Shown: piece by piece, positions 37,033 to 45,380 of the stretch
How the letters are laid out: every line of letters begins with the position of its first letter
Position numbering within the stretch: the first letter of the stretch is position 1
Assembly (NCBI RefSeq): GCF_017874425.1
Contig: NZ_JAGGLL010000009.1
Span: 62,001 to 126,000, forward strand
Source of the DNA: Clostridium punense
Lineage (GTDB): Bacteria > Bacillota > Clostridia > Clostridiales > Clostridiaceae
Length of the DNA stretch: 64,000 nt
Direction of reading: 5' to 3'
Made by a program: the position numbers and the translations under genes
Notes under the pieces: model-generated
Databases searched by the model: none
What the model saw: only the letters and a program-made list of their open reading frames with translations
Told to the model about the DNA's origin: nothing

Positions 37033-38275
37033 TATTGCTAATTACCTCCGCTGTTTTTTTAATTGTAGCCTTTACCTCAGCTACTGACTGCGATACTTTT
37101 TGAATGTTTGCTGGTATGCCTGAAACTACTACCTGTACCGTATGGTCACCTTCACCTAAACCCGCTAAGTCCACCGCAGCTATTAAAGATTCTGGTGTGA
37201 TTTTATTTAATTCAGTATCTGCCCCAGATAAAACTACTTCAACGGTAGTTTTATCAAGAGTTGCCGCTAAGTTGTTTCCTAAGTTATTAGACTTAATAGT
37301 AACCTTGAAAGTTTTTTGTGCTGGTTTTTTAAGGGTAAGTTTTACCTTAACAGTATTTACATCCCCATTGACTCTTACGCCTTGAGGAAGCTGAAGTCTT
37401 GCTTCAACTGTTGTGTCTGCACTTATTTTACTTAAATCTATAGGCTCTGTAGCAATAGATTTAATATTATTTATGGCATCACTATTTCCTATAATCTCCA
37501 CTTTCTTAGGATTTACTTCAATAGCTTCTATTGCTGCTCCAGTGGTAGTTCCACCTGTAGTTTTAACTTCTATTTCTACTGCTTTTCCCTTTTTAACAGG
37601 AACCTTCACTTGTACGTTGTCAGGGGATATGGTCACATTTGATATCTCTTTACCACTACTATCAAGAGCCTTTAATTTAGTGGATTTGTCTATATCTGCA
37701 TTTGCATTTGTTATATCAATGTCTGCTGCTATACTAGCCACTCTATCAATATAGGTTTTGGCACCAGATACTACTGCAACTGGTGAAGAAATTATAGGTG
37801 CATCTGCATAAAAACCTTCTGTGGTTCCTCCAATTGTTTTTGGAGTTATGGGTAATTCCTTAGAAACAAGATTATCTAAATTTACCTTTACTACTAAACT
37901 GTCACCATTAACTACGGTAATGTTTCCTCCAATATTAGTAGAGGTTTCTCTAATCTCCACAGGCACCTTATTCTCCCCTGGTTTTAGTGCATACTTTCCT
38001 AAATCGGCTACTAACTTAAAATCTCTGCTCTTGTCTATATTATCAACTGTGGCACTTGACCCCTTTACTGTTAAGTTAACGGCAAATTCCTGATCTGGCA
38101 TTAGCGTTAAGTCAGATTCTGAAAGCACATCCTCATTTACAATGGTTACTGGCACATATCTAATGGTTTGAGTAGTCATCGGATTTTCAATAGTTCGAAT
38201 GTATATCCATAACGCTAAAGACACTATGACGCAGCAAACTTTAATTACGATATCTTGTCTTTTTTGCTTATCCAT
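37022..38275 (-). CDS. cdaR: CdaA regulatory protein CdaR (YbbR-domain protein)
   Basis: 417 aa. One N-terminal TM helix (about 10-27, IVIKVCCVIVSLALWIYIRT) is followed by about four extracellular YbbR domains of ~80 residues each with repeated beta motifs (e.g. VPVTIVNEDVLSESDLTL, LPITPKTIGGTTEGFYADA). CdaR binds the membrane diadenylate cyclase CdaA and adjusts c-di-AMP synthesis. The gene overlaps cdaA by 31 bp and the next gene by 11 bp. Confidence 0.92.
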   Translation of the reverse strand: MDKQKRQDIVIKVCCVIVSLALWIYIRTIENPMTTQTIRYVPVTIVNEDVLSESDLTLMPDQEFAVNLTVKGSSATVDNIDKSRDFKLVADLGKYALKPGENKVPVEIRETSTNIGGNITVVNGDSLVVKVNLDNLVSKELPITPKTIGGTTEGFYADAPIISSPVAVVSGAKTYIDRVASIAADIDITNANADIDKSTKLKALDSSGKEISNVTISPDNVQVKVPVKKGKAVEIEVKTTGGTTTGAAIEAIEVNPKKVEIIGNSDAINNIKSIATEPIDLSKISADTTVEARLQLPQGVRVNGDVNTVKVKLTLKKPAQKTFKVTIKSNNLGNNLAATLDKTTVEVVLSGADTELNKITPESLIAAVDLAGLGEGDHTVQVVVSGIPANIQKVSQSVAEVKATIKKTAEVISNNAN

Positions 38276-39093
38276 CCTTTAACCCTCTCTTTAAATGATA
38301 TTTTCTTATTTTGTCTACTTTTCATGATTTTAACCAATATAGTTCTAAGTTTCTCCTTATCATAGTTTCTAAGGAGTCTTCCGTTAACAGCTAAAGAAAT
38401 TACCCCTGTTTCTTCTGAAACTATTATAGTTAAGCAATCAGTGATTTCTGTAACTCCGATTCCTGCCCTATGCCTTGTTCCCAACTGTTTATTTAACTTA
38501 TCATTAGCAGTTAAAGGTAAAAAACATCCAGCAGCAATAATTCTGTCATTTCTTATAATTGTAGCCCCATCATGAAGGGGTGTATTAACAACGAATATAT
38601 TTTGAAGCAGTGCAGAAGATACTTCCGCATCAATTTTTGTCCCTGTATTTATAATGTCACTTAGTCCTGTCTTTTGCTCAATGACTATAAGGGCACCTGT
38701 CTTTTCTTCTGCTAATTGTTCCACCGCATTAACAATTTCATTGATTACTCCATGCATAACTGCTTCATCTTCATAAATAATTTTCTCCACAAAAGAAGTT
38801 CTTCCAATGTGTTCTAGCGCCTTTCTAATTTCCGGCTGAAATATAATTACTATAACAATTACTCCAATGGTAATAGTTTTCTCTAATATCCACAGAAGCA
38901 TATTTAAATTAAAAAAGTCACTTATTGGTATTAATAAAAAAATTAAAATAATTCCTTTTAAAAGTTGTTCTGCTCTAGTTTCTTTAATTAGACTATATCC
39001 TTTATAGAATATATAAGAAACTACCAGTATATCTACTAGAGAATACAAACTGAATCCTCTTAGGCTATTAAATATTACATTAAGTTCATTCAT
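38245..39093 (-). CDS. cdaA: Membrane diadenylate cyclase CdaA
   Basis: 282 aa. Three N-terminal TM helices (about 15-33, 44-60, 67-85) are followed by the DAC (DisA_N) domain with its two catalytic motifs, TPLHDGATII and GTRHRAGIG. It condenses two ATP into cyclic di-AMP, a second messenger for potassium and cell-wall homeostasis. It is first in the cdaA-cdaR-oxidoreductase operon. The start follows GAGGTG. Repeat copy F ends 27 bp upstream of the start codon, so the promoter lies within or beyond the repeat. Confidence 0.96.
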   Translation of the reverse strand: MNELNVIFNSLRGFSLYSLVDILVVSYIFYKGYSLIKETRAEQLLKGIILIFLLIPISDFFNLNMLLWILEKTITIGVIVIVIIFQPEIRKALEHIGRTSFVEKIIYEDEAVMHGVINEIVNAVEQLAEEKTGALIVIEQKTGLSDIINTGTKIDAEVSSALLQNIFVVNTPLHDGATIIRNDRIIAAGCFLPLTANDKLNKQLGTRHRAGIGVTEITDCLTIIVSEETGVISLAVNGRLLRNYDKEKLRTILVKIMKSRQNKKISFKERVKGWISKKDKIS

Positions 39094-39119
39094 GTAGTAT
39101 CACCTCTTCTCCATATCTA

Positions 39120-39279
39120 AGGCATCTGAAAATAAATAACAAGTCAAAGATGTGGAGTATATTTTGTGATAGACAAGGAAACAGGTTCCGCAGATAGTGG
39201 AGCTATCAAAGGGTTCTGTTGACGCAGTATAGCACAAAATAGACGAGCAGACTGACTTATTTATTTTTTGAAGATGCCT
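39120..39279 (+). repeat. Dispersed inverted-repeat element, copy F (family 1)
   Basis: 160 bp with intact terminal inverted repeats and the central hairpin, but none of the 18-bp CACAAGC...GCTTGTG units. It lies immediately upstream of cdaA. Confidence 0.85.
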
Positions 39280-39453
39280 ATTATAATTATACACTAATAA
39301 CCCTATTTATAATACAGCGGTGTTAATAAATATATTCGTAATAATTTATTTAACATGAATATTTTACAACTAATTATAATATAAAGAAATATAAAATTAA
39401 CTTTAGACATATGAATTATTTGTGTCTTAGATTATAAAGGGGGAACCAGTAAC

Positions 39454-40458
39454 ATGAAAACTGAAAATCTACAAAAGCTTCAATTAGGTGTTAAATACCT
39501 TGCCTTTTTTACTGTTGCAATTGGTTTATTTTTATTAAGCTATAGCTTTTTTAGTAAAACTGCTTATAAGGGCTATGATAGATATCTTGTTAATAAAATT
39601 TCGGAAATTCAAAAAATCAATGATAAATCTAAAGATTTCACTTCGGAAGATTCCATTGATAAGGATAAGGCAGTTAAAAAACTTCCTATTATTAACTCAG
39701 ATTTAAATGCTGTAAGAAATGATTTAACCTCAAAAGCTCCTGAAGAAAGTAATGAAAACTATGATAACCTAGTTAAAGGCCTTGAAAGTAATATTTTAAT
39801 AATTCAGCAACTGGAGGCTATGGTTAATAATCCTATGGGGAAGGATATAGATAAAGCCAGCGAAAATTTAAAAACCTATGCAGACACCACAAATAATTAT
39901 TATAGTTTGATAAATATAAAAAATATAAATTTTTCTATTGGAAAGCAATTATCCTTAGCTCTTGATAACACAATTAAATACTGTAGAACCTCTAATAATC
40001 TTTTAAAACAAGCAGAAATTAAAGTTGACCAGTACAGTAGTTTTATAACAAAGATAGATGAACTTAATACCTTATTTCAAAATAATAAAGTTGACTACTA
40101 TCCTGAAGCTTTAAAGGCAAGAAAAAATCAAGTTAGTTACGAGCTTACAATTTCTAATATAGATAGAAATATAACTACTTTTGAAACGATTAAAAAATCT
40201 CTTGAAGGCATGGTGATTCCTAATGACACCTTAGAGCTTTACAGATCCTTTAATGCTGTAATTGACCAGTACTATGACTACTTAAAAAATACTAAATATG
40301 CCCTTGCCACAGAGAGTGTTCACAATATTAATGGAGATGCTAAGGAAGAATTCTTAGATACTTTATATGTGAATTCTAAAAAATTATATAGTGAAGTAGC
40401 CGTTAAACATAAGGGCTTTTTAAAAGACTATGAAAAGTTTAAAAAGAGCAAACAATAA
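39454..40458 (+). CDS. Membrane-anchored helical protein of unknown function
   Basis: 334 aa. A single TM helix at about residues 14-31 (YLAFFTVAIGLFLLSYSF) is followed by a ~300-residue extracytoplasmic, almost all-helical domain with an acidic/lysine pattern suggesting helical bundles or a coiled coil. I do not recognise a family. The start at 39454 has AAAGGGGGAA upstream. The 40-aa ORF at 40524 follows on the same strand and may be co-transcribed, ended by the terminator at 40692. Confidence 0.7.
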   Translation: MKTENLQKLQLGVKYLAFFTVAIGLFLLSYSFFSKTAYKGYDRYLVNKISEIQKINDKSKDFTSEDSIDKDKAVKKLPIINSDLNAVRNDLTSKAPEESNENYDNLVKGLESNILIIQQLEAMVNNPMGKDIDKASENLKTYADTTNNYYSLINIKNINFSIGKQLSLALDNTIKYCRTSNNLLKQAEIKVDQYSSFITKIDELNTLFQNNKVDYYPEALKARKNQVSYELTISNIDRNITTFETIKKSLEGMVIPNDTLELYRSFNAVIDQYYDYLKNTKYALATESVHNINGDAKEEFLDTLYVNSKKLYSEVAVKHKGFLKDYEKFKKSKQ

Positions 40459-40523
40459 TAAAATTTTATGTATTACTTTTAAAAATTAGGGCACTATATG
40501 AAGTGAAAGAGGAGATGAGTTTT

Positions 40524-40646
40524 ATGAAAAAATTAATAATTGGTTTGTTGCTTATTGTTGGTTTTGCAGGTATACCATCCCTTGAACCTGACACGCTAAA
40601 CAGATTTAATACTGGTCGACTTCAAGTAATGAATTATATGCCCTAA
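40524..40646 (+). CDS. Small 40-aa secreted or membrane peptide
   Basis: MKKLIIGLLLIVGFAGIPSL at the N-terminus looks like a signal peptide or single TM helix, followed by about 20 polar residues (EPDTLNRFNTGRLQVMNYMP). The start has GAGGAG about 9 nt upstream, and a strong terminator follows 46 nt after the stop. It lies 65 bp after the 334-aa membrane protein gene. It is too short for homology by eye; a real small gene is plausible. The following 40727-41048 holds no gene I can support. Confidence 0.5.
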   Translation: MKKLIIGLLLIVGFAGIPSLEPDTLNRFNTGRLQVMNYMP

Positions 40647-40691
40647 ATAGATTACTCTCAAAAACACTTTTATAAACTCATATTGTAATCC

Positions 40692-40726
40692 TTGCTATGA
40701 TAATTTAGTATCATAGCTTTTATTTT
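40692..40726 (+). terminator. Terminator after the small-peptide gene
   Basis: GCTATGATA-ATTTAG-TATCATAGC followed by TTTTATTTT. Confidence 0.85.
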
Positions 40727-41048
40727 GCTTTATTTTATTTTTATTTTTCATTTACTTGCCTGGATTATGTTTATTCTGAAGACGTTATAGGCTAATTTTT
40801 TTTACATGTTCTTAAACCTTATATATTCTTTCTTAGTAGTTATCCTGCTAAAAAGGTTTCAGCTCCTATTTTGATCTTAGAGTTAAAAACTTCAAGTCTA
40901 AGAGTAAAAAAAGCACTAGGAGTTTATTGTTTCCCAATGCTTTAAAAATATTAGTTTCTTATAATCTATAGAATGGAATAAATGTATTGCATCTTCTATA
41001 GATAATTCTATTTTTCATTCTCTTTAATATTGGTCTTAACCCCTTATA

Positions 41049-41918
41049 TTATTTATTTCTGCTTAAGTTATCAATATAAGAAACTGCGCTTAAAGCTGCT
41101 ACTAAGCCTTCCCCTGCTGCTTTAATATATTGATAAGGTCTTCCTGTGCAATCTCCTGCAGCATAGCATCCTTTTAAATTTGTGGACATGTCTCTATTTA
41201 CTTTTATATGTCCGTCTTCTGTTTCAAGACCCGCAACCAATTGCTTTGGAGATATGGTATCTCTTAAAATAAATACTCCATCCGCTGACAAAGTTTCATT
41301 TGAAAGTATCACTTCTCTCTTATCCCCTTGTTCTCTTATTTCCTTTGGAACTCCCTTTATAATTTCTATTCCTTCATTTAAGTTATAGTTCCCTTTATAT
41401 AGAGGTACATAGTAAAGCTTATTGCAGATTTCCTTTACGTAGTTAGCTTCGTCTTCTCCACTTTCCCCTTGAGCTATAATTATTACATCTTTTCCTTTAT
41501 AAAGTGGTGCATCACAGGTTGCACAATAGCCCACACCTCTACCTAAAAGCTCTTCTTCTCCTATATATGGCTTAGTGTACTCAATTCCAGTGGCCAAAAT
41601 TAAAGTAGTAGCCTCATACATTTTTTCATTTACCATAAGCGCATAATAATCTCCCATGGCATATACTGCATTAATTCTTTCTTCCGTTATGGAAATATCC
41701 ATACTATTAATATGTTCTAGGAACTTTTCCTTTAAGTCATTTCCACTTATTCCATGTAAGCCTAAATAATTATCTATTCTTGGGGCTTTAGCAAGCTTAG
41801 TACTTAAATTATTTGTTCCAAATATAATTACACTCTTATTTCTTATCTTACAGTTGATAGCTGCCTCAAGCCCCGCCGGTCCTGTACCTATAATTGCTAC
41901 ATCATATCTCTTTTCCAT
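41049..41918 (-). CDS. Thioredoxin reductase-like flavoprotein, probably ferredoxin-dependent (FFTR type)
   Basis: 289 aa. The FAD-binding GTGPAGLEAAI (about residues 11-21), the redox pair CATC in GYCATCDAP (about 132-135) and the C-terminal GCYAAGDCTGRPYQYIKAAGEG motif are intact. The region that binds NADPH in ordinary TrxB (GGGxSAxEEA then HRRxxxRA) is replaced by IIIAQGESGEDEANY and VPLYKG, so neither the GxGxxA loop nor the arginines for the 2'-phosphate are present. This matches the ferredoxin-dependent flavin thioredoxin reductases described in clostridia. It lies 154 bp after trxA on the same strand and probably reduces it. Confidence 0.8.
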   Translation of the reverse strand: MEKRYDVAIIGTGPAGLEAAINCKIRNKSVIIFGTNNLSTKLAKAPRIDNYLGLHGISGNDLKEKFLEHINSMDISITEERINAVYAMGDYYALMVNEKMYEATTLILATGIEYTKPYIGEEELLGRGVGYCATCDAPLYKGKDVIIIAQGESGEDEANYVKEICNKLYYVPLYKGNYNLNEGIEIIKGVPKEIREQGDKREVILSNETLSADGVFILRDTISPKQLVAGLETEDGHIKVNRDMSTNLKGCYAAGDCTGRPYQYIKAAGEGLVAALSAVSYIDNLSRNK

Positions 41919-42035
41919 TATCTCACCTACTATTATATATTTTTTCCTTTAAATAATTTTTAGTATTCCCAATTGCACTATGTATAATGTTAGTATTTTT
42001 AGTCTTTATAACCTTAACTTTAATTATCAGTAAAA

Positions 42036-42070
42036 TAATACACCACTTAAATGTATTAAGTGGTGGTATA
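42036..42070 (-). terminator. Terminator after trxA
   Basis: Minus strand: CACCACTTAA/TTAAGTGGTG followed by TATTATTTTAC, 3 nt after the stop at 42073. Confidence 0.65.
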
Positions 42071-42072
42071 TT

Positions 42073-42384
42073 TTATACGTACTTTTGTAATGACGCTTTT
42101 AATTGCTCTTTTGGTTTAAAACCTACCATAGTTTCTACTGGATTTCCATTTTTAAACACCATTAGAGTTGGTATGCTTGCTATTCTAAATTCTTGAGCTA
42201 TAAGTGGATTATCATCTACATTAACCTTTGCAAATATGATTTCTCCCATTTCATTTGAAAGTTCCTCTACAATTGGAGCCACCATTTTACATGGTCCACA
42301 CCATGGAGCCCAAAAATCTACTACCACTGGTTTATCAAAATTAGCAATTTCAGTTTTAAAGTTGATATCTCTTAATTCTATCAT
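42073..42384 (-). CDS. trxA: Thioredoxin
   Basis: 103 aa, a normal thioredoxin. The active site is WCGPC (Cys29, Cys32) after VVVDFWAP, the cis-Pro is in ASIPTLMVFKNG and the core Asp is at about 23. It reduces protein disulfides in the cytosol. I take the ATG at 42384 with CAGGAGG upstream; the longer frame from 42435 would add a hydrophobic tail without support. The paired flavoprotein gene follows after a terminator. A shared palindrome-like sequence lies in the leader at about 42421-42435. Confidence 0.95.
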   Translation of the reverse strand: MIELRDINFKTEIANFDKPVVVDFWAPWCGPCKMVAPIVEELSNEMGEIIFAKVNVDDNPLIAQEFRIASIPTLMVFKNGNPVETMVGFKPKEQLKASLQKYV

Positions 42385-42597
42385 AGTAACATATACCTCC
42401 TGTAAAATTATAAAATAAATAATGAGCAAATTCATTTATTTATGAAAATTAGCCTTGTTTATAAAGCTCTAGGATATGGCTCTATTTTGCATATAATCCT
42501 TTTTTATTAATATAAACTTATTCTTATATAGGACTATTTAAAGCTAATTTATTAATATTATTTTGTTCTAAAATTATATTAAAATACTAAGCAAATA

Positions 42598-43902
42598 TTA
42601 CTGATTTATTATGCTTTTAATAATTGTATTATTGTATTGGGAGTCACGATACTCATTGGCCAGCACATTTGCATATTTTTTAGATTTTTCTTTGTCTATA
42701 TCTTTATTTATTATAGCTAAGCTGTAAAGGGCTGCCTCAAAATAGTCTCCTTTACTATATTTATTTAGGTAAAGCTCATAATACTTATTGGCATTTTCAA
42801 CATCATAGATCTTTTCATAACAAAAGCCTAACATATAAGTCATATGGGGGTTTAAGTAACTTTCCTCACTATATTTAAATACTTTATTAAAGTTCACCAA
42901 GCCTTGCTTATAATCATTATTTTTCACAGCATCCATTCCTAAATTGTAGAAATGGTCTACTCCAGAAGCCTTGATTTTCTCTTCAACTCTTATTAATAAA
43001 GCTTTTTCATTTAAGTTGAGACTTTCCTTATTATAGGTTTCTAAGTAATTTAATAATAATTCATAGTTATTGCCTTCTAAGTCCCTTTGCACTGCTTCAA
43101 AGTTAAAGGATGGCTGTATTTCTTTAGCTGCATTACTTTCATCCTGATGCAGCTTAGGTGCTTCTTCCTTAAATTCCTCACTAACATTGTCCCTATTAGA
43201 AGAGTTTTCAGAACCTCCTATAGATTTATTACTGTCACTACTCATATTGTTTTGTTCTACTTTAATTTTGGTAAATTTATCTAATATATTTAATGATTTT
43301 ATCATATCTCTATTAATATAAACAAATGTTAAAACTATCAATAAAACTCCAATAAGACATGCCATATATATTTTTCTGCTGTTAACTTCCTTTTTTATAA
43401 CTCCAATATCTTGTAAAGTTTTTTTTGTGTTTAATGCCATATCATTAGACTTATCTATTTTTAAAATCTCATTAATATAATGATTACATTTATCATATTC
43501 ACCTAACTTCATATAACAATAAGCTAAATAATTCCAAAGGTTTAGTACATTAAAATGAGATTTTTCGCATCCCTTAAATAGTTCTAGGGCTTGATGAATC
43601 TTAATTTCTTTGTATAAACTTACCCCTTGAGTAAAAAGTTCCAGAATTTCCTTATCCTTTTTACTGTCGTCTAAATATTTTTTAGAAATTCCATCACCGT
43701 TCAGCTTATAGTTAATTCTCCAAGTCATTTGGGCTTCTTCTAAATTTCCTTTAACATAGTGTATTAATCCTTTTAAATTTAAGGCTGGTGAATAATCCCT
43801 GGATATAAATAAGCTTTTTTCACAATACTCCAAAGCCTTTTCAATATATCCATCACAATAGTATTCCATTGCTTTTGCATAGTACTTTTTTGTTTTCTCC
43901 AT
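42598..43902 (-). CDS. TPR-repeat protein with one membrane helix
   Basis: 434 aa. The N-terminal cytosolic TPR repeats (about 1-150, e.g. YIEKALEYCEKSLFISRDYSPALNLKGLIHY) are followed by one TM helix at about 177-193 (IYMACLIGVLLIVLTFVYIN). A polar Ser/Asn/Glu-rich linker and extracytoplasmic TPRs follow (about 330-425, NNDYKQGLVNFNKVF and YELYLNKYSKGDYFEAALYSLA). TPRs on both sides of the membrane suggest a scaffold linking cytosolic and surface partners. The ATG at 43902 has AGGTGG upstream; the frame extends to 43950 without a ribosome site. The function is unknown. Confidence 0.75.
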   Translation of the reverse strand: MEKTKKYYAKAMEYYCDGYIEKALEYCEKSLFISRDYSPALNLKGLIHYVKGNLEEAQMTWRINYKLNGDGISKKYLDDSKKDKEILELFTQGVSLYKEIKIHQALELFKGCEKSHFNVLNLWNYLAYCYMKLGEYDKCNHYINEILKIDKSNDMALNTKKTLQDIGVIKKEVNSRKIYMACLIGVLLIVLTFVYINRDMIKSLNILDKFTKIKVEQNNMSSDSNKSIGGSENSSNRDNVSEEFKEEAPKLHQDESNAAKEIQPSFNFEAVQRDLEGNNYELLLNYLETYNKESLNLNEKALLIRVEEKIKASGVDHFYNLGMDAVKNNDYKQGLVNFNKVFKYSEESYLNPHMTYMLGFCYEKIYDVENANKYYELYLNKYSKGDYFEAALYSLAIINKDIDKEKSKKYANVLANEYRDSQYNNTIIKSIINQ

Positions 43903-44120
43903 AAATTCACCACCTAAAAATAATAAAATCTCACTTATATAATATATCAAATTTTGACAATAAAAGATATATTGAAAATTTCGCAGAACAAATGCGTGTT
44001 TTCATACGCTCTTTTAAATAGCTTGCGATTACTTACACTTTTTGCACACCTCTGAAACACGGTAAATACAAGTCATTTAAGGTACTTTTTCGGATAAAAA
44101 AGTTGAATTCCTTATATAAT

Positions 44121-44148
44121 AAAAAACTCACCTAATATTTAGGTGAGA
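44121..44148 (-). terminator. Terminator of the small membrane-protein cluster
   Basis: Minus strand: CTCACCTA-AATA-TTAGGTGAG with TTTTTTATTA after it, about 100 nt past the stop at 44245. Confidence 0.85.
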
Positions 44149-44244
44149 CATTAAGGTATTATTTTAACATTTTATTTTCTTTATTTGAATCTAATTGTAA
44201 TTACTCCATCTACAACCTTGTTTTCATCAAAAATCGATTTCACT

Positions 44245-44442
44245 TTATAAGTGGAATAAAATATCTACTACATCCTTAAAAATTCCGCAGCGCCAGCTTC
44301 TGTAAATTCCTATACCTAAAGCTATTGTTCCAACTATTGTTAGAGTTGTTCCTAGGGCAGCACTTACATCATACTGAAACGCAAAATAAAAACACCCTAT
44401 TGCTATGAATATAAATACCAAACATGATAATACTTTTTTCAT
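44245..44442 (-). CDS. Small two-TM membrane protein
   Basis: 65 aa with TM helices at about 4-21 and 28-46, and a polar C-terminus RSWRCGIFKDVVDILFHL. The start has GAGAGGGG upstream. It is last of four short minus-strand membrane genes (45380 to 44245) that end at the terminator at 44121. Its C-terminal pattern (R..G.F.DV.) resembles that after the second helix of the 117-aa neighbour (GLFRGTRSEKFRDVFNL). That hints at a shared origin but is not proof. Confidence 0.6.
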   Translation of the reverse strand: MKKVLSCLVFIFIAIGCFYFAFQYDVSAALGTTLTIVGTIALGIGIYRSWRCGIFKDVVDILFHL

Positions 44443-44576
44443 AATATACCCCTCTCTTTTTGATTTTTAACCCAATATGAGCTTTTTAAATTCACTACGG
44501 CCTTTAAAGCCACTTTCAAACTTCTGGATTTCCCCATGTTAAAGCAATATTATCTTATAACTTATTTAGTTTAATT

Positions 44577-44930
44577 TTAATTCATCTTCTTAAAGTAACT
44601 TGAAAGATTAAAAAATAAAAACCTATACATAAATAGCCCAAAAGCTATGAACAAAACAAAATTTAACACATAAAACTTATCGAGAAAAAAATCACTTTGA
44701 TATGTTAAAAAACTTACTAAAAAAGCACCTAGGAATTCCACTTTATTTTCCTTACTTTCTAATTTGTAAGAGAATTTGTGCAAGTTAAATACATCCCTAA
44801 ACTTTTCAGATCTAGTACCTCTAAAAAGACCAATTGATAGACCAACTACCACTAACACAAGTGTTACAGATGCCTTTGTAATTAGTGCCCATAAATTTAA
44901 CAAAACTAGCATTATTATAATAAAACTCAT
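44577..44930 (-). CDS. Small membrane protein of unknown function
   Basis: 117 aa with four hydrophobic segments (about 2-15, 18-34, 60-75 and 82-110) and a basic loop with GLFRGTRSEKFRDVFNLHKF. The start follows AGGGGG. It has neighbours of similar size on the same strand 57 bp upstream and 135 bp downstream. It is not recognised; it may form part of a multi-peptide membrane complex. Confidence 0.6.
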   Translation of the reverse strand: MSFIIIMLVLLNLWALITKASVTLVLVVVGLSIGLFRGTRSEKFRDVFNLHKFSYKLESKENKVEFLGAFLVSFLTYQSDFFLDKFYVLNFVLFIAFGLFMYRFLFFNLSSYFKKMN

Positions 44931-44987
44931 CCCAAGATCCCCCTAAAAATACATGAGAATTTTATTTCTTTTTATTAAATTGATTGT

Positions 44988-45221
44988 TTAATATTTGTCG
45001 CCATCCTTACAATTAAAATATAAGTAAAAGTTATCCCCTAGAACTTCCCTAATCTTCTTATACCTAAGCCCCATTTTTCTGCTGGTTTGTATAGTTGGAT
45101 ATAAGGATAAAATCCCAACAAATACTGATAAACTATAAATAAAATTCTCTGCTCCAAAAACATCAAGGGCCGATAAAAGGCAAAAGATAAATTCGATAGC
45201 TACAATTAGAGCTGTTGTCAC
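44988..45221 (-). CDS. Small membrane protein of unknown function
   Basis: 77 aa. It starts with GTG at 45221 (MTTALIVAIEFIFCLLSALDVFG). There are two TM helices (about 2-19 and 27-46) and then a charged tail SRKMGLRYKKIREVLGDNFYLYF. The ribosome-site region is covered by a 10-bp hairpin (45209-45240), so translation may be controlled by structure or coupled to the upstream 43-aa gene. Confidence 0.5.
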   Translation of the reverse strand: MTTALIVAIEFIFCLLSALDVFGAENFIYSLSVFVGILSLYPTIQTSRKMGLRYKKIREVLGDNFYLYFNCKDGDKY

Positions 45222-45240
45222 TAAAATTTAACAACAGCTC
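45209..45240 (-). promoter_or_regulatory. Hairpin covering a translation start
   Basis: GAGCTGTTGT (45209-45218) and ACAACAGCTC (45231-45240) form a perfect 10-bp stem with a 12-nt loop. It spans the GTG start of the 77-aa gene and its upstream region. There is no T-run, so it is not a typical terminator. Confidence 0.45.
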
Positions 45241-45248
45241 CGATAAAG

Positions 45249-45380
45249 TTATTCTTCTATACTTTCTTTTTGACCATTTTTTTCTTTCTTAGTATGCTCC
45301 TTCGATGTTAAAAAAGCTACTATTATAATCATCAAAATCGCAGCTACTGTAATTAAACACTTAAACGTTATGTGTCCCAT
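45249..45380 (-). CDS. Small 43-aa membrane protein
   Basis: MGHITFKCLITVAAILMIII then VAFLTSKEHTKKEKNGQKES: a single N-terminal TM helix followed by a highly charged Lys/Glu tail. A purine-rich GAGGGAG lies directly before the ATG but unusually close. It opens the small membrane-protein cluster. It is unrecognised, but the clean helix-plus-charged-tail layout supports a real peptide. Confidence 0.45.
   Translation of the reverse strand: MGHITFKCLITVAAILMIIIVAFLTSKEHTKKEKNGQKESIEE

Noticed and set aside
39100-39294. 64-aa minus-strand ORF over repeat copy F
   Set aside because: It lies wholly inside the inverted-repeat element and its junctions; the same peptide fragment (TCYLFSDA) appears at copy B. 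The coding look comes from repeat sequence, not from a gene.
44181-44243. 20-residue minus-strand frame (KSIFDENKVVDGVITIRFK)
   Set aside because: It looks protein-like but is short, starts at GTG without a ribosome site and has an upstream stop. It could be a gene remnant; evidence is too thin for a feature.
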